Shown here: one piece after another, positions 45,641-56,635 of the stretch
Layout of the letters: every line of letters begins with the position of its first letter
Position numbering within the stretch: position 1 is the first letter of the stretch
Origin: Posidonia oceanica
Lineage: Eukaryota > Streptophyta > Magnoliopsida > Alismatales > Posidoniaceae
Length of the DNA: 64,000 nt
Direction: 5' to 3'
NCBI GenBank assembly: GCA_037176725.1
Contig: JAZBRS010000013.1
Coordinates: forward strand, 7,319,001 to 7,383,000
Made by a program: the position numbers and the translations under genes
Notes under the pieces: model-generated
Databases searched by the model: none
What the model was told of the DNA's origin: nothing
What the model saw: only the letters and a program-made list of their open reading frames with translations

Positions 45641-46984
45641 AAATAAATGAACAGTAGAAAACCAGCGGCCATGGCACTGTAGCACAGAGCTATCAATGGC
45701 CATGACCGGCGGAAGGGGGCTGCTGGAGACGCGCTGATCGGTCGGTGAGCTTCACCGGAGGTAGACGGAGATCTGGGAGGCGTCGGCGAGTTGTGACGGA
45801 GCGTGATGATGGCCGAAAGCGGCGTCAGAGGTCTGCAGACCTGCTCAGAGGCAGGGAAGACGATCGGAGCGTCGTCGATGCGATCTAAAGGCAGGGTTGT
45901 GTTCCTGAGGTCAGTGCGGAGCTCGGGCGATGGTTGGAAGCTGGTTCTACTCACGGAGCGGCGATTCCAATCGCGGAGCTCATCGGAGAAGACGAGATGA
46001 CGGCGGCGACGACCCGACGGAAGAGGGGAGGAAACACTAAACTAAAAGGTGGAAAAGCACGAGAGGAGAAAAACTAGACTACAGGGGAAGAGTGGTACCT
46101 TTTCGTAGGCTGAAGTGTCCCCCCGATGTCAGCTGCTTCAGTGATCGCCGGTGGAGGTCGTCCGGAAATTGTAGGTGCAGTCGACGGCTCGGGAGTGCTG
46201 GGATCCACTCAGTGATGTGCTCTGATGCTTTCTGGACTTCCGGAGTGAAGCTTCGCGGCCCGAAGGAAGATTTTGCTTCTGTGGATTCGGCAGAGGCTGC
46301 TTGAGATGGGGGGAGGTGTCTGCTGCTCTTCGAATCGATTGGAAGGTGGCAGCGAGCTTCTGGAGGGTTCGTGAGTGTGTGTGGATGCTTAGGAGGACTG
46401 GTGGAGGCCTGGAGGGGAAGATTGGTCGTGGGTTGATTTTCTGGCAGAAAGTGTGCTAAGTGTTTGTTGTGAGGGATTTGGTCTGTGAGGGAGGAGATGG
46501 CTAAGGCTCTGGTGGTTTAGGAAGGTGGTGTTCTGGTGGTTTGCTGGGAGAAGTTTGGGGGGATTTGTGGGTCTGTGGTGCTCGGAATTTTGAGAGGAGG
46601 GGGTGTTGGGTTCTTCTGTGTTTTCAGGGTGATGGAGGGTGATTCAGAGGTGGTTTGGTCGTGGAATGGAGGGGTTGAAGTGCTGGATGTTTGGGTGGAT
46701 TTGGGGGATAAATTGGGAGAAGTTTGAGGGTTGTTTGGGGCTCTGGTGTGGATGAAAGGGAAGAAGAGGAAGAGGGCTTGATTTCAGAGGAAGAGGAGGG
46801 AGTTCTGGGTGGCTTCTGGGCTCTGCATGTTCTTTCTCTCTCGGACGACCAAAAGCGAAAGAAGGAGGAGATTGCTGAGGGTTTTAAGCAGCTGATGAGG
46901 AGGAGTGAAGCGCGCTGGATTTTGAAAATCCTCCACCGACGGGAGCAGTAGCTGGCAGCAGCGAGGACGACCGGAGGCGACGGG

Positions 46985-48420
46985 CATTAATTGCCTCCCG
47001 GAAGACCTACTGAGAGAAGAGAGGAGAAGGATGAGCTGGAGGCTGAGGTGATCGGGAGGGAGAAGAGAAATCAAATTTTTTTGAAGAGGAGAGGGAGACT
47101 GGCGCGAGGGGAACTGTGGAGGAAGAAGAAGAAGAAGGAGGGAAGAAGAGGAAGAAGGTGGACTGTGGGCTGGGCTTCGCGTGAAAGAAAGAAAAAAAAA
47201 AAAGAAAAAAGGAAAGGAAGAAGGAAGGAGGGGAACGGGCCGGACTGGGCCCAGGAAAAAAGAAAGAAAAAATAGAAAGAAAAGAAGAAATGAAGAAAGG
47301 GAAAAGAAGAGGGGAAAGAAGAAGGAAATAAAAAAAATAAAAATAAAATAAAAATAGAAAAGGTTTTTAGAATAGTTGTGCTTAAAGTTAGGACTTTGAT
47401 TAAGTTTTTTTAATGGTTGTTTTTAATTGGTTAATTAGGTTTAAAGAGATTTAGTTTTGATTAGGGTTTTTAGGGTCTTCTTTGTTTTTGATTTTGTTTA
47501 AATGTTTGTTAAGTCTTTTAAGTTGTTTTTTAATTATGTTTCTCTTGTTAAATACTTGGGATGTTAATTAGGATTTTTTAAAGTTTGTTTTTAAATTAAT
47601 TAGGGTGAGTTTTAGATTTTTGATTTTAGCCTTTTTTTTTCTTAAGTCTTCTTTGATTTGTTTGTGATTTTTGTTTGTTAAGTTCTTTTAATATTTTTTA
47701 GTTAAGTTTTCTTGTTAAGTTTTTGATTAAGTGTTTTTAGATTTTTGTTTGTTTGTTTTTATTTTTTTTAATTAAGTTTTCAAATTGTTTCTTTTTAGGA
47801 TTGTTAAGTTTCTCTTTTTCTTAAGTAGTTGTCTTAGTGTTCTTAATTATTTTCTTTCTTTTTAGGATTTGTCTTTGGTTGCTTTTTAGTGGGGTTTTTA
47901 CCTTTGCTTGTTTTGGTTACATTTTGGTTTTTTCCTTGATTTTACAGCATTTTATTTTTGTTTGTTTTGCATTTTTTAGCTTGCATTCATGGTTTTCCAT
48001 TTTAGCTAGATTTAGTTAGGTTTTGGTTTTTAATTGTTTGTTTAATGTTTTTAATTATTTATTTTAGGGTTTTGGTTTGTTTTAATTTTGTTTTAGAGTT
48101 TTTAAAGGTTTTTAAGGATTTTTCAGGGATTTAGTAAGAGAAAGGAAAAGAAAATGAAAAGGAAGAAGGAAAAGGAGAAATGAAGAAGGTAAAGAGGAGA
48201 AGGAAGAGTTGAAAGAAAATAATTTTTTGAAAGTCAAAGAAAATGCTAAAAATAAGATAAAAATTGAAATAAGATTCAGAAGAGATAGATGCACAAGGAG
48301 GGCCCACAGCCAGGCAGGAAGAAGGGAGAGAAGGGGGTGAAAAGAAGGAGGATAATCAGGAGAGAGAGAGAGGAGAGAGAAAAGAATAATCCAGGAGAGA
48401 GAAAAGGATAATTTGGGTAA
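46985..48420. other. Purine-rich and T-rich tracts flanking each other
   Basis: 46985-47360 is almost entirely purine on the plus strand (GAAGAAGAAG-like). 47380-48120 is T-rich with G (TTTTTAGGATTTGT-like). 48120-48420 is purine-rich again. The region is low complexity and the apparent frames are not genes. Confidence 0.7.
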
Positions 48421-48824
48421 ATGAAGGGGCTAGGGGTTTTGAAAAGAGGTGAAATTTGGGGAGTTTGTGGCCTAGGTTCTCTAGTGTTGGACCTAGGGTT
48501 TGGGTTTAGTTTTGGGAAATTTTTGGAAGGGTTTTGAGGTGTAGAAAAAGGGTAGTTTTACCTAGGTTTTCTAGGATTTTTGGGAGTGGTTTTGGTTTGA
48601 AGTTTTGAGGGTTCTTGGGTTGGTTTGCTAAGTTGGGAATGGTGAGTTTTCCTATGATTTTTGGGTAGTTTTTGGACTTGGGAAAGGGGTGTAATTCTAG
48701 GTTAAGTTTGGACTAGTTTTGGAGAAAAGGATGAAAAGGATTGTGTAGGTTTGGACCTAGATTTGAATCCAGAAGCTACCAAGAGATTCCAATTGATCAA
48801 GCCTATCAAAATGAGGTGTCAACA

Positions 48825-49068
48825 CCTACATCCAACACGCTTGAGAGAAAAAAGGCCTAAGTTGGGCTTGGGCTTGGTTTAAAATTTGGTTTAAAAATGG
48901 GCTAAGGCCTAGGTGGGCTTGAGTGAGGTTTTAGGAGGTTTAGGTGGGGTTTTGGGGTTTAGTGAGGTTTTAGGGTGGGTTTGAGAAAGAGAGAGAGCCA
49001 TCCTAGAGTCTGAGCAAGCTTGCAGGAGTATCCACCATCTTCCAGGCAGTCAAAATGGGGTGTCTATA
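48825..49068 (-). repeat. 5' LTR of element B, terminal part
   Basis: After the second CCTAC copy the B LTR resumes: CATCCAACACGCTTGAG, a GGTTTTAGG/GGGTTTAG-rich tract (the telo-box-like zone seen in other LTRs), and the end CAAAATGGGGTGTCTATA. The LTR start has TATA where TGTA is expected. It abuts the gag of D at 49069, so element B was inserted in D. Confidence 0.8.
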
Positions 49069-51170
49069 GATAGCGATGACATTTCAGTCGATCAAGTCCT
49101 GGATAGCTCCCCACAGAGTGAAACAACTATCCATCGAGTGCCCTATGACTCGATGGAAGTTGCAGAAAAGATTCACTTTGTACCAATGCGGAAGCGGGTT
49201 TGGTGGTGGGTGAATCTCGAGGAGCCTGAGGAGCGACGCGACCTTCAGGAAGACGACACTCAGCGGCTCCACTAGTGGAGTGAAGCGATGCTGATTCTGG
49301 TGGGGCCGTCTTTGCCCTTGGTGTTGTCCTTGGCGGACCGGTGCAGTAGGGTAGACCGGTCGGGTGATGGTTGTGATCTGTGGGGTGGGAGGTGCCCTAG
49401 GTGCTGGTGCGTACACTACCTGATTCAGGCCAGGCTGAGCCACCACATGGATGGGCGCGGCAGGGGAGTCGACGTATGCAACGGCGGTCCTTGGAGGATA
49501 CCTTCTCCTGGGGTGGTTGTTGTTGCTGTCGTTGGTGTTGTTGGTGTTGCTGCTGTTGCCACTGTGGCTGTTGTTGGAGGTGGTGGCTTGCTTGGCAAAC
49601 GCGGAGAGCGTAAGGAAGTTTCCACTCCACAGCGAACTCTCCACACGAGTGCCAGCCCGGATCAAGGATGCAAATGTTGTGACTGGCTGAATGCTAAGCA
49701 GAGCCCTAGTAGATGGCTACACACCTCGAATAATGATCTCAATAGACTCCTCATTAGGGGGCCTATCGTGAACCTGCGAGACGAGGGCATGCCAACGGTC
49801 GACGTACTCCCCGGTCGGCTCATTGGGCTTCTGCTTGGTGGCGACAAGCTCCTCGCGCTTAGGGACCAGGTCCAGGTTGAAGGAGTATTGTTCCAGGAAC
49901 ACCTGACTAAGGTCGTTCCAAGTCTTAATGGTGGGCATGGTGAACCACTTGAAGGCCAGGCCAATCAGACTCTTTTGGAACAGGCGGATCAGCAACCTCT
50001 CGTCAGCCTGAAGCTGAGCGAGATCTCCACAGTACGTCTTCGGGTGTGAATTAGGGCAACCCCTACCATTGTACTTGTCAAAATTTGGGATACAGAATTT
50101 CGATGGGAGGACCACCTCTGGAAAGTAACAGAGGTCCCAGAATTGGTAGGACCGGTGATCAATGCCCTGCACTAGACGTAGTGCATTTTGCAGAACGCCC
50201 ACCCTATTGTCGAGGGGACCTCGAGCAGCCGCCAATGGTGATGGTGCAGCTAGAGTGGGGTCACATACGCTGATTGGGTCGCACCTAAGTGCTCCTCCAG
50301 GTCCACCATCACGTCACCTGGTGGTGCGACGTGAGGGTCGGCGTATCCGTGTGTGGGTGCAGTGCGTGCAGAGGGTGGTGGTATGCATGTTGGGGAAGGA
50401 ACATGGTGATGCACAGGGTAGGGGTGGGCAAAATACTGTGCGATGAGTGGTGTAGAGTGCGGGAGCAATAGCTGCTGCACTGGCACGGTGCTGGGCAGCG
50501 GGCTAGAGGGGTACTGCGCTCCAACCAACCCGAGGGGCTGGCCACCAAGTGGCGGAGGTACATGCTGGGCAGTGAGTGGTGTAAATGCAGAAGGCAGCAG
50601 CTGCGCCCCCATCACCGGAGCAGTGAGTAGCTGAGGCGATGGCCGGGGTGGAGGTGCAGTGGGGAAAGCCTGGAATACAGGAGCAGGGTGGAGGGGAACC
50701 TTAGGAGCAGAGGGAACCAAAGAGGGGCAAACAGATAGAGCCATACCCTGGACTACCTGTGCAAGCTCCATCAGATGCTGGTACTGCACTTTAGGGGACC
50801 TGTTAGTGGGAATGTTGAAGTGCAGCACCGGCGAGGGATCGGATCCAAGAGGTAAGGACATAGATTGTCCAGAAGGTGGGGATCCTATGGCTGAAGTTGC
50901 CGCAGCAGAAGGGGTGTCAAAAGTGACATAGCCCTGGGAAAGGGGAGTCATGGGTGCCTCCGGAACACGAGTGGCAGCCACCAAGATGGACTCGATGACA
51001 AGATCCGGAGCAGGGAAAGTCTTCCAAGGCCCCATAGAGTATAGGGGCACACCCTACACCAGAGGGGGAGGCACTGGTGCCGAGACAATCAAAGTGAGAG
51101 TTAGAAGGTCCAAAGCGGAAATCCCCTCCTGGGCAACAGAAAAATGGGGCTCACCGGCGAAATGGGCCAT
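49069..51170 (-). pseudogene. gag: gag of element D, cut by element B
   Basis: The start MAHFAGEPHFS is at 51170. A Pro-rich N-terminal part follows to 50250. After a frameshift near 50240 comes the capsid-like region (SYQFWDLCYFPEVVLPSKF, LQADERLLIRLFQKSLIGLA, FLEQYSFNLDLVPKREEL, EYVDRWHALVSQVHDRP), and then VESSLWSGNF, an Asn/Thr-rich tract (about 49510-49590) and an intact knuckle CNFHRVIGHSMDSC near 49140. The frame breaks off at 49069, a few residues after QDLID, where B's LTR begins. Only gag and leader of D remain, because C is inserted in the leader at 51520. Confidence 0.85.
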
Positions 51171-51519
51171 AGCTGACCGAGAGCGAATGAGAACAGTGCT
51201 GTGACGCAAAACAAGGGGATGGATCCTAGGACGAGCTATCGTCGTGAAGGTGGACAGCTCGGGAGAGAATGGTCGAGAAAAGGTGTCGCAATTGGGGCGT
51301 CAACGAAAGAAAAGGCTTGATCTCCAGTTAGGAAACTCGCTCACTGACCTGTGCAACAAACAAGACAAACAGGTGTTAAGACCTGAAGAAAAATGCAAAT
51401 GTTTTAATTGTGACATGAATGGCACTCATGCAAATGTATGCTTTCTAACCTGCTCTCTCTCACCAATCTAGTGTGTCCTAGTAGGCTGTCTACTTCTAAC
51501 TCCCACAAGTGTAAGGGTC
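51171..51519 (-). other. Leader of element D, cut by element C
   Basis: It is homologous to B's leader at 38800-39110 (CTCTCACCAATCTAGTGTGTCC). A splice-acceptor-like signal (CTTAAC, then TGTTTGTCTTGTTTGTTGCACAG) ends at 51349, matching those of A and B. The homology stops at GGGTC, the presumed target site of C. Confidence 0.65.
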
Positions 51520-54500
51520 TGTAGTAATCCTGGAATTCGGATTGTCCATGCACGATGCCAAAGCTCGCATGCATCGATCGGAATCAGGTTCACTATTAGC
51601 GGGTTGTTCCGAGGAAGGACTTCGACTCGAAAACACCGGAAAGCAGGGGCGAATACGAAAGGAAAGCAAAAGAAAAGAAAAGGGAGTCACCACCTAATTT
51701 ATTAAATCGGGAAAACTAGGTAAATAACATGCAAGGAAAACATATGTGTTTCGAAAGCATGCAAAGTTCAATGTAAATGGATGACACAAAGTCAATGCGG
51801 TCCAGAGAAGAAGGTAAGGACTCCTATTACGCGCGGGGAAGGTGTTAGGCACCCCTGACACGCCTGAGGAATTGGTCTTTCTAAACTGATTCGCTACAGT
51901 GTGGCAGAATGTTGGCGCGAAGCGCCGGTTTATATATGCCCTAAGGCGATATGCAAGATGCAATTTATAAACCAATGCAAAGCTTAGCGAAAACCTTGTT
52001 TAAATGTAAATAAGCGAAATCAAACTATTGCAAAGAAGTGGAAAACAGCAAGATTGCGAATTGAAAACAAAAGCATGGCAGAAAACAAGTGGGGAACGAC
52101 AAAAGGGGCAGTTCTATGCTCTGTCTGGTTCAGGGCTCAGGCGTCGGTCCGGTAGGCACCCCTGCTAGTCGCTGGTGAGGCCGGCGGTAGGTTAGCTCCC
52201 CAGTCAGAAGTGGCAGCTGCCACCAAAAGGGTGCAAAAAGCGATGTGAAACCCAAGATAAGAAACAAGGAGGCACAAAAGACATGTTGGAAAGCAAATCC
52301 ATAGAAGGAAACAGATCGGGAATCAAAGCGACAAGGTGGCAAAACCAAGGCTAAGTCATTGCCTGGATGGTGGAAGGAGGCGCCACTGTAGAGGCGGCCA
52401 TGCCAGTCGCCTGTTGGACGGGCAACAGAAAGCATTCCTCCTTCTACTCAAGCAGTGGCGGTCATTGCCAAGAAAGGGACGGCAAGGCAGCGGCTCGCTC
52501 GCAGTTGGGAACTGCAAGCTTAGTCACTTGACGGGAAGGCGCCAAGGATAGGCGCCACTTCATCAGGCGACAAAGATGCTCATAGTTCTCCCACACAGCG
52601 GCTTTCATAGCCGAAAACGAGGTAGAAAAACTTGGCGAAAACAGAAACCAACATCGCGGAGCTAAGCAAGGCTCAACGCAGAAGAAAAGGCATTCATCGG
52701 ATTTGAAAATGGGTGAGTGGACCACAAGATACGGATGCCGGATGTTGTGCCGGAGGGCAAACCTGAGTTGCAGATCAGTCGCCTGCTATGCAGGCGGCTA
52801 GGATGCAAACCCAGCTACCGAAATGCCAACTTCCCGGCCAGATCTTGGACCCACGAGCTAGCTAAATGAAGAACCGAATATACAGATAAGAAGAGCATTC
52901 ATCCATGATCAAGTAGAAACAATAATATTGCAAAATGGCCATGTGAGGAGCAAGATAACCAGGTCAGAAGTTGGTCGGGGACTGACCAGAGTTGCAGGTT
53001 AGTCGCCTGCCGGGCAGGCGACTAAAGTGCAACTCAGGCAGTCCGAACTGCCAACTTCACGGCCGAATCCTGGCCTCACCGGCGAGCAAAATGGCAAACT
53101 AAACATATAGACATGCAAAGCATACAACCAAGAATAAGAGCATGGAATCAGAAAGTAGGAGGGGACCTCGAGGTGGCTAGAGGGACACCTCAAAGTCGGG
53201 CCGGCAAGTTGGCTGAGTCGCAGCTCAGCCACCGATCAGGCTGGCGCCTGACCCAGTTGTGGGTCACGACGACGACTGGCCTGGCAGTCCAATGGCCGGA
53301 CTTCTAGGCCAGAATCCGCTGCGACGGCGGAGCCTAAAATTTGGAGGAGGGTCCAGGAAGCATGGCCTCGCTTCCAGGAACCCAACCGTACCTTCGGCAC
53401 GGAAAAAGGTGGACCGAGGCGGTCTGCCCACCTACATCGCCGTGGTCAGCCATTCTCCCCCGGAAACTGGCCACACACGCAGCCGAGCACGCAGGGAAGA
53501 GGCGGGGAAGGTCCACGGTATCGAGGCGGAGGAGATGGTGCATCCTGGAGCCAAGGAAGGAGGCTCGTGCCTCCATTCCCCATCCACCGGCAGCTCGTCG
53601 GAGTGGCAAAACAGCCACGGCCACTAGGCCGGCCGAGGTCACGGGGGAAGAAAGTGGAAGAAGGGGGAGAAAGGTGGGAGGTCTGGGAACGTTTCCCGGC
53701 CCTCAAACCACCAAGGTTGGAGGTGTACCGACCTGTAGAGCTCGCCGAAGTTGTCGCCGGCGAAGGAGGACGTCGCTGGAGTGACGCCGGAGCTGGAGGA
53801 GAAGGTGTGGTAGCGGCTTGTCCGGGCGTGGAAACGCTCGGAGATCGTCGACCTCGCACTAGGGAAGCTTGGGATGGCTCGGGAGAAGGTTCAATTTCAC
53901 TCTGGAAGCTTGGGAGTGGAGTTGAGGATTTTCTCCAAGTGGGAAGAAGTGTTGGGTTCAATGGCAAAACTTGGTTTTGTTCGGGTGGCTTCTCCACGCC
54001 CGAGGCCGAGAGATCAGAGGCGTGCGGAATGGGTGTCAGTGAGGACGTGTGAGTGGGTTGCAAAGCCGAGGAGGCAGGAAGATGTGTGCCACAGCCGGCG
54101 ACCGGTGATGGGTTGAGGTGACGGTGACGGCCACGCTAGTGAGGGCGTGTGAGTGGGAATGGTCGCCGAGGAAGTAACTGCAACTTGTCGTCTAGCACGT
54201 GTCGGGGAATGGCTAGTAAGTGTGACGTGACAAGCGGCCACGGTGGCAACGGTAGGCAATGGTGGTGGTCGGAAGGGAAGCTTGCGCACAGCTTCTGAGT
54301 TGCAGGTGAGTTGCCGCATGGCATGGCGCCTAACTGAGTCGCCCCTGCTGCGTCGGCTGTCAGTGCCACTCAGTAGCTGGGCGGGAAAGTTCGGACGCAG
54401 TCTGTGTTCTAGAGCAGTAGCCGCACGACATGGCGTCTAATCGAGTCGCCTATTCATGTGGCGCCTAACAGTACCACTCAGTTGCTGGGCCGAAAATGGG

Positions 54501-54742
54501 CTTGGGGCTTGGTGTGTTTGGATGAGGTTGGTTTGAGATGGATTAGGTTTGGGCTAGGTTTCAGGTTAGGTTTTTAAATGGGCTTGGGCTTTGAAATGGG
54601 TTTAGGTTATAGGAGGGGATTTAAGGTTTGGTTTGGAAAGGGATTTGAAGGTAGAAAGGATTTCGAGCGGATTTGCCGTTCCTTCTTCTAAGCCAACTCC
54701 GGGAACTCTCCAACAAATGCCTGTCAAAATGGGGTGTCTACA
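51520..54742 (-). repeat. 3' LTR of element C
   Basis: It runs from TGTAGTAATCC to GGGGTGTCTACA (minus strand TGTAGACACCCC...GGATTACTACA), about 3.22 kb with intact TG...CA ends. Landmarks are GGAGTCACCACCTA (51684), GGTAAGGACTCC (51814), GTGTTAGGCACCCC, GGTCTTTCT, and strong palindromes with AGTCGCC/GGCGACT stems at 52777-52799 and 52999-53025. The GC-rich part 53100-54500 holds overlapping open frames on both strands that look compositional. The left flank GGGTC should be duplicated beyond the right window edge. Confidence 0.85.
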
Positions 54743-54757
54743 GATGCCCCTTCTTGA
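54743..54757 (-). promoter_or_regulatory. Polypurine tract of C
   Basis: On the minus strand TCAAGAAGGGGCATC directly precedes the 3' LTR start, as in E1. Confidence 0.65.
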
Positions 54758-55215
54758 GCGAGGTCAAGCGTAGCGAGGCCGCTGCTCAGGGTTGAAAAGA
54801 CACCCCATTCGACACTGGCAAGAGCACAAATTGCTATCGGCCTGAGTCATTTATTCGGTGGATGGACCGAAAATCATGACCCGTTGTCGCGATGCAACAA
54901 GCAAATGCAGATGCAAATGCCAAAGTGATGCAATGCATGCTATTGTAAACACACAGTGCAAGGAGAGAAGTGCAGGTTGATGCAAATGGATGCTAAGAAA
55001 AGACTGTAATGCAATGCGAGGCCTTGGCGGTTAGTCCAAATCCGCGCGAAAGGGGCGCCAGACAAGAGTAACGAACTTGTCGTCCGGGCAGTGAGGGTTG
55101 CCAGCCTGAGGAGGGAAGAGAATCCCGAAATCACGAGAGAAGAAGGGTACCTTCTCTCATCGAGGAGATACGTGGGGTTTCGTTCCGCCCGGAACAATGT
55201 CGCGCGAAAGGGGGT
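54758..55215 (-). other. C 3' UTR, part next to the LTR
   Basis: It aligns with 20558-21546 of E1 (GAGCGAGGTCAAG, AAAGACACCCCATTC, CGTTGTCGCGATGCAA). It includes a short ATGC-rich stretch near 54900-54930. No gene is seen. Confidence 0.5.
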
Positions 55216-56165
55216 GATAAGATATTGGACTTATCGGCCAAAGGCGATGAGTTTCGGATCATCAGCCGGAGAGTGATAGTTTACGGTCCTATCAATCGGA
55301 AGCGATAGTTTACGGTCCTATCGACCGGGAGGCGATAGTTTATAGTCCTATCAACCGGAAGCGATAGTTTACGGTCCTATCAACAGGGAGCGATAGTTAC
55401 TGGATATCAGCCGAAGCGATAGTTACTAGATATCAGCCAGAAAATGCAATTACAGGGGGATAGTTACTGGATATCAGCTAAAAGCAGATAGTTAACGGTT
55501 ATCAGCTGGAGATGATAGTTAACGGTTATCAGCCGGAGGCAATAGTTAACGGTTATCAGCTGTAGGCGATAGTTAACAGTTATCAACTAGAGGTGATAGT
55601 CAATGGTTATCAGCCAGAGGTGATAGTTACTGGATATCAGCCAAAGGCGATAGTTAACGGTTATCAACCGGAGGTGATAGTTACTGGATATCAGCCGAAG
55701 ACACAATTGCAAGTGATAGTTACTGGATATCAGCCGAAAGCAGATAGTTTACGGTTATCAGCTGGAAGGAGATTGATTAGATGATTAACGGTCATCAACC
55801 GGAAAGAGTGATTAGATGATTAACGGTCATCAGCCGGAAAGGGTGATTAGATGATTAACGGTTATCAGCCGGAAAGAGTGATTTGATGATTAACGGTCAT
55901 CAGCCGGAAAGAGTGATTAGATGATTAACGGCCATCAGTCGAAAAGGGTGATTAGATGATTAACGGTCATCAACCGGAAAGAGTGATTAGATGATTAACA
56001 GTCATCAGCCGGAAAGAGTGATTAGATGTTTAACGGCCATCAGCCGGAAAGAGATGTTTAACGGCCATGAGCTGAAAAGAGATGTTTAACGGCCATCAGC
56101 CGGAAAGAGATGTTTAACGGCCATCAGCCGGAAAGGGATGTTTAATGGCCATTAGTCGAAAAGAT
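55216..56165 (-). repeat. Array of about 35 stem-loop units in C 3' UTR
   Basis: Tandem units of about 27-32 bp consist of a short inverted repeat and a CAGCCGGAAAG-type linker. Stem types run in blocks: GATAG/CTATC around TTTACGGTC (55267-55390), GATA/TATC with TTACTGGA or TTAACGGT (55390-55770), GATGA/TCATC around TTAACGG (55775-56030), then GATG/CATC around TTTAACGGC (56030-56150). It is at the same place as the E1 array, but stems and loops differ. Confidence 0.85.
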
Positions 56166-56635
56166 TGGAACCCGTGACATCCAGGTATATCGACAGGGAA
56201 AGATAGGGAATGATACCACAGGACACCCAAAAAAGATGCCAGCCGAAGCACCCCTGCATCAAAAAAGCGAAGGAAAGACAAAACTGATGTGTTTGTCAAA
56301 TGAGCAGTTTGGGGTACTAGCCCCGTGGAGACTCGACCGGGTGCGCTTGATGGCTTGACTTGACGGCGTGGGTCTGCAGAGGTTCTGACATCTGGATTGA
56401 TTGCTGAGGACTTTCCTGCATCATTTTGGCAGCAAGTCTGGCCACGGGCCTTAAGGTATGATTGGTAAGGACAAGAAATGCATTGAGCAGTCTTGAAGTG
56501 CAAGCAGATGGCACAAAATACTTTTGCATTGATAGAACTGTTGATTACACACCTGTGGCAGGCCAAAAGATACAGCACAACTTGGAAAGAAACTAGACAA
56601 GCAGCTACCTAGGTGCCCTAGCTGGTTCGGGCATT
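56166..56635 (-). other. C 3' UTR between array and 3' ORF
   Basis: Noncoding. It contains the GATACCACAGGACA module also present in E1 (about 22876). The open frames that cross it are not shared with E1. Confidence 0.45.

Larger units (their letters stand above)
43058..48824 (-). mobile_element. 5.8-kb LTR-type insert within B's LTR
   Basis: The insert begins TGTAGTAATCCCG and ends GTGTCAACA, so it has TG...CA ends on the minus strand (TGTTGACACCTCATTTTG). It is flanked by exact CCTAC duplications (43053-43057 and 48825-48829). No gag or pol is readable, so it looks like a solo LTR or LTR-only remnant. It is unusually long. A second LTR-3'-end-like start occurs at 44170 (ACGCTGCCAAAAGCTCGTGATGCGATCGG, compare 43099-43120), suggesting a chimeric or partly duplicated LTR. 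The right part is purine- and T-rich. Confidence 0.75.

Noticed and set aside
45625..45954. Minus-strand 109-residue frame ending in a hydrophobic segment
   Set aside because: GC-rich LTR interior with no related frame in other LTRs and no domain.
46724..47275. Glu/Arg/Lys-rich plus-strand frames
   Set aside because: Direct translation of a purine-rich low-complexity tract.
53334..54063. Overlapping frames of 147-205 residues in the LTR of C
   Set aside because: Both strands open at once in GC-rich sequence; the matching part of E1's LTR does not preserve them.
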